A DNA stretch of 7,025 bases from an uncultured Bacilli bacterium. GTDB lineage: Bacteria; Bacillota_I; Bacilli_A; RF39; UBA660. The stretch lies in contig CANRGW010000065.1 in NCBI GenBank assembly GCA_947630205.1, positions 1 to 7,025 on the forward strand, in the 5' to 3' direction. Within the stretch, counting starts at the first letter, position 1. Each line of letters opens with the position of its first letter. A program made the translations under genes and the position numbers. This document shows positions 6,058-7,025 of the stretch, one piece after another. Under the pieces are notes generated by a model, which did not search any database, had not been told where the DNA came from, and was given only the letters and a program-made list of their open reading frames with translations.

Positions 6058-6086
6058 AACTGTGGAAAAATATTTCACAGTTTTTT
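6056..6086 (+). terminator. Intrinsic terminator after the ABC importer operon (probably bidirectional)
   Basis: AAAACTGTG and CACAGTTTT form a perfect 9-bp stem with an 11-nt loop, followed by a run of six T's. The stem starts within the TAA stop codon of the permease. On the minus strand the same stem is followed by ACTTTTTTT, so it may also stop transcripts from the cupin operon, whose last stop codon is 146 bp away. Confidence 0.9.
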
Positions 6087-6231
6087 ATTGCATGAAAGTA
6101 CGTGATAAAAACCTTTCAACAATTTACGACATTTTAAACTTCACTTATTCATAAGAATAAAAGAAAATTATATTACTTTTTTAATTAAATAAAATTATAT
6201 TCATGTACCTAAATCTTTTTATAATCATTTA

Positions 6232-6660
6232 TTAATTATCCAATTTATTATATTCTTCTAAAGATACAGGTCCTAACCAAATATTCTCCGTTTCTTCACC
6301 AGGTACTTCTACAGCAATATGACTAAACCAAGAGTCTTTTCTTGCACCGTGCCAATGTTTTACATTTGCAGGAATTACGACAATATCACCTGGAGATAAT
6401 TTCTGGACTTCTTTTCCTTCTTCCCCATAATATCCATATCCAGCTGTACAAATTAAAACTTGTCCCCCGCCGGATTTTGCTGCGTGAATATGCCAATTAT
6501 TTCTACATCCTGGTTCAAATGTTACATTTGCAAAACTAATACCATTTTCAGTTTTTGCAATAGGGTTTAAATAACTTTGACCACTAAAATAGTCTGCATA
6601 AGCATTATTTGGTTGTCCTAATCCAAAGACATTTACTTTATCAAATTCTTCTTTATTCAT
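6232..6660 (-). CDS. Cupin-domain protein (CMD-associated)
   Basis: A single-domain cupin of 142 aa, a metal-binding beta-barrel. Motif 1 is Gly51 then HIH (His57, His59) with Gln67 replacing the usual Glu, and motif 2 is PGDIVVIPANVKHWH, giving His102 (His104 also nearby). This is a plausible three-His metal site. The start at 6660 is chosen because GGAAGTG lies six bases before it and because it overlaps the upstream stop as ATGAATAA. Longer in-frame starts (TTG at 6687, ATG at 6675) lack a ribosome site and lie inside the preceding gene. Proteins of this kind are often fused to, or adjacent to, carboxymuconolactone decarboxylase-like proteins, as here, and may act in quinone, aromatic or reactive-carbonyl metabolism; the reaction is unknown. 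Codon use is richer in G/C than in the rest of the window. Confidence 0.88.
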   Translation of the reverse strand: MNKEEFDKVNVFGLGQPNNAYADYFSGQSYLNPIAKTENGISFANVTFEPGCRNNWHIHAAKSGGGQVLICTAGYGYYGEEGKEVQKLSPGDIVVIPANVKHWHGARKDSWFSHIAVEVPGEETENIWLGPVSLEEYNKLDN

Positions 6661-6982
6661 TTTTATCACTTCCATATACTTCTTCAATTAAAGGAAAAGT
6701 ACTCCAAGCTTTAGGCCAACCAGCATAAAATGCAAGTTGTGTTACTACTTCAACAACTTCCTCTTTTGTAAGACCATGTTCTTTTCCAATTGCTAAATGT
6801 GCTTTTAATTGAGGAAACAAACCTTGTGCAAATAAGGCTGATATCGTTATCAAACTTCTGTCCCGAGCTCCCAATTTATCTTCTCTACTCCATACCTCCC
6901 CAAATAATACATCATCATTTAATTCAGCAAATTTAGGAGCAATATTACCTAATTGATCTCTACCTACTGTTTGTTTTTTCAT
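6653..6982 (-). CDS. Carboxymuconolactone decarboxylase (CMD)-family protein
   Basis: A small all-helical protein of 109 aa covering one CMD domain. RDRSLITISALFAQGLFPQLKAHLAIGKEHGLTKEEVVEVVTQ-type sequence (residues 41-82) and FYAGWPKAW (85-93) are the family core, with the conserved His62. It has no cysteine at all, so the CxxC redox centre of AhpD peroxidase partners is missing and a peroxide-reducing role is unlikely. Whether it decarboxylates anything is uncertain; many such stand-alone proteins have no known substrate. GGAAGGTGAT precedes the ATG. The start shares one base with an upstream stop (TAATG) and the end overlaps the cupin start by eight bases, so it is the middle gene of an operon. 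Codons such as CGG and GGG are used, unlike the neighbouring genes. Confidence 0.9.
   Translation of the reverse strand: MKKQTVGRDQLGNIAPKFAELNDDVLFGEVWSREDKLGARDRSLITISALFAQGLFPQLKAHLAIGKEHGLTKEEVVEVVTQLAFYAGWPKAWSTFPLIEEVYGSDKNE
6667..6673 (-). promoter_or_regulatory. Ribosome binding site that sets the cupin start
   Basis: GGAAGTG on the minus strand lies six bases before the ATG at 6660 and inside the last codons of the CMD gene. It supports the 142-aa form of the cupin over the longer 151-aa form that would begin with TTG at 6687. Confidence 0.7.
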
Positions 6983-7025
6983 TATTCATCACCTTCCAAA
7001 CTTTTAAATTTTTCTACTTTCATAC
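6982..7025 (-). CDS. 3' end of an upstream gene (partial, runs off the window)
   Basis: On the minus strand a frame is open from the window edge to a TAA at 6984-6982, reading MKVEKFKSLEGDE as its last 13 residues. The stop overlaps the CMD start codon as TAATG, the same coupling seen between genes elsewhere in the window, and the CMD ribosome site is embedded in its last codons. This makes a co-transcribed upstream gene likely. Only 14 codons are visible, so the product cannot be identified, and the frame could be open by chance. Confidence 0.5.
   Translation of the reverse strand, partial: MKVEKFKSLEGDE

Noticed and set aside
6056..6084. Resemblance of the CTGTGG...CACAG stem to a Rex-type TTGTGA-N-TCACAA operator
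   Set aside because: Its place exactly at the stop codon and the T run after it mark a terminator; arms and spacing also differ from a Rex site.
6087..6231. Small inverted repeats (TGAAAG/CTTTCA at 6093-6118, TTATTC/GAATAA at 6145-6160)
   Set aside because: Stems are six pairs with AT-rich sequence and no T tract or gene context; expected by chance at this composition.
6342..6539. 65-aa open frame on the plus strand
   Set aside because: It lies entirely antisense inside the cupin gene, has no ribosome site, and its translation has no domain-like character; it is a shadow of the real gene.
6661..6687. Longer cupin beginning at 6687
   Set aside because: That start is TTG, has no ribosome site, and overlaps the CMD gene by 35 bases; the ATG at 6660 has a ribosome site and a tight stop-start overlap.
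115..6982. Possible use of TGA as Trp (Mollicutes code)
   Set aside because: Trp codons in the clear genes are TGG, and the GntR gene ends at TGA exactly where the family ends.

Overview
The window comes from a very AT-rich bacterium of the Bacillota/Mycoplasmatota kind. Hand counts give about 24% G+C over seven 60-base lines in the main body. Strong GGAGG-type ribosome sites, extended -10 promoters, short intergenic gaps and the protein families all fit a low-GC Firmicute, possibly an uncultured gut Bacilli or Clostridia lineage. The genetic code is standard: TGA is a stop (end of the GntR gene) and Trp is TGG. No rRNA, tRNA, CRISPR array, integrase or transposase is visible.

Layout. (1) 115-1588, minus: a two-gene operon of a FabG-like short-chain dehydrogenase and a HAD phosphatase, with its own promoter (1615-1644) and a short hairpin after the last gene. 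(2) 1702-3568, minus: a compact operon gntR > ABC ATPase > ABC-2 permease (YtrA/YtrB-like arrangement) joined by ATGA and TAATG overlaps. It is driven by a near-consensus promoter overlapped by three 10-bp tandem repeats, the likely autoregulatory operator. (3) 3649-4238, minus: two small unrecognised genes, a 64-aa soluble protein and a 129-aa membrane protein, with their own promoter and a strong terminator whose loop contains the stop codon. (4) 4239-4538: a 300-bp AT-rich divergent intergenic region. (5) 4539-6057, plus: ATPase and permease of a NitT/TauT-type importer with no substrate-binding protein, closed by a terminator. (6) 6232-7025, minus: a carboxymuconolactone-decarboxylase-family protein and a cupin, translationally coupled, following the tail of a gene that runs off the window. 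This last block has clearly higher G+C (about 37% by hand count), suggesting a different origin.

How they work together. Each block looks self-contained, with its own promoter and terminator where visible. The GntR protein probably represses its own exporter-like ABC operon. The importer pair must borrow a substrate-binding protein from elsewhere or act without one. The SDR/HAD pair and the CMD/cupin pair are small metabolic or detoxification modules whose substrates cannot be read from sequence. I do not see a clear new large system. The least explained parts are the 64-aa/129-aa gene pair, the 10-bp-periodic operator, and a similar sequence element found on both sides of the SDR-HAD unit.
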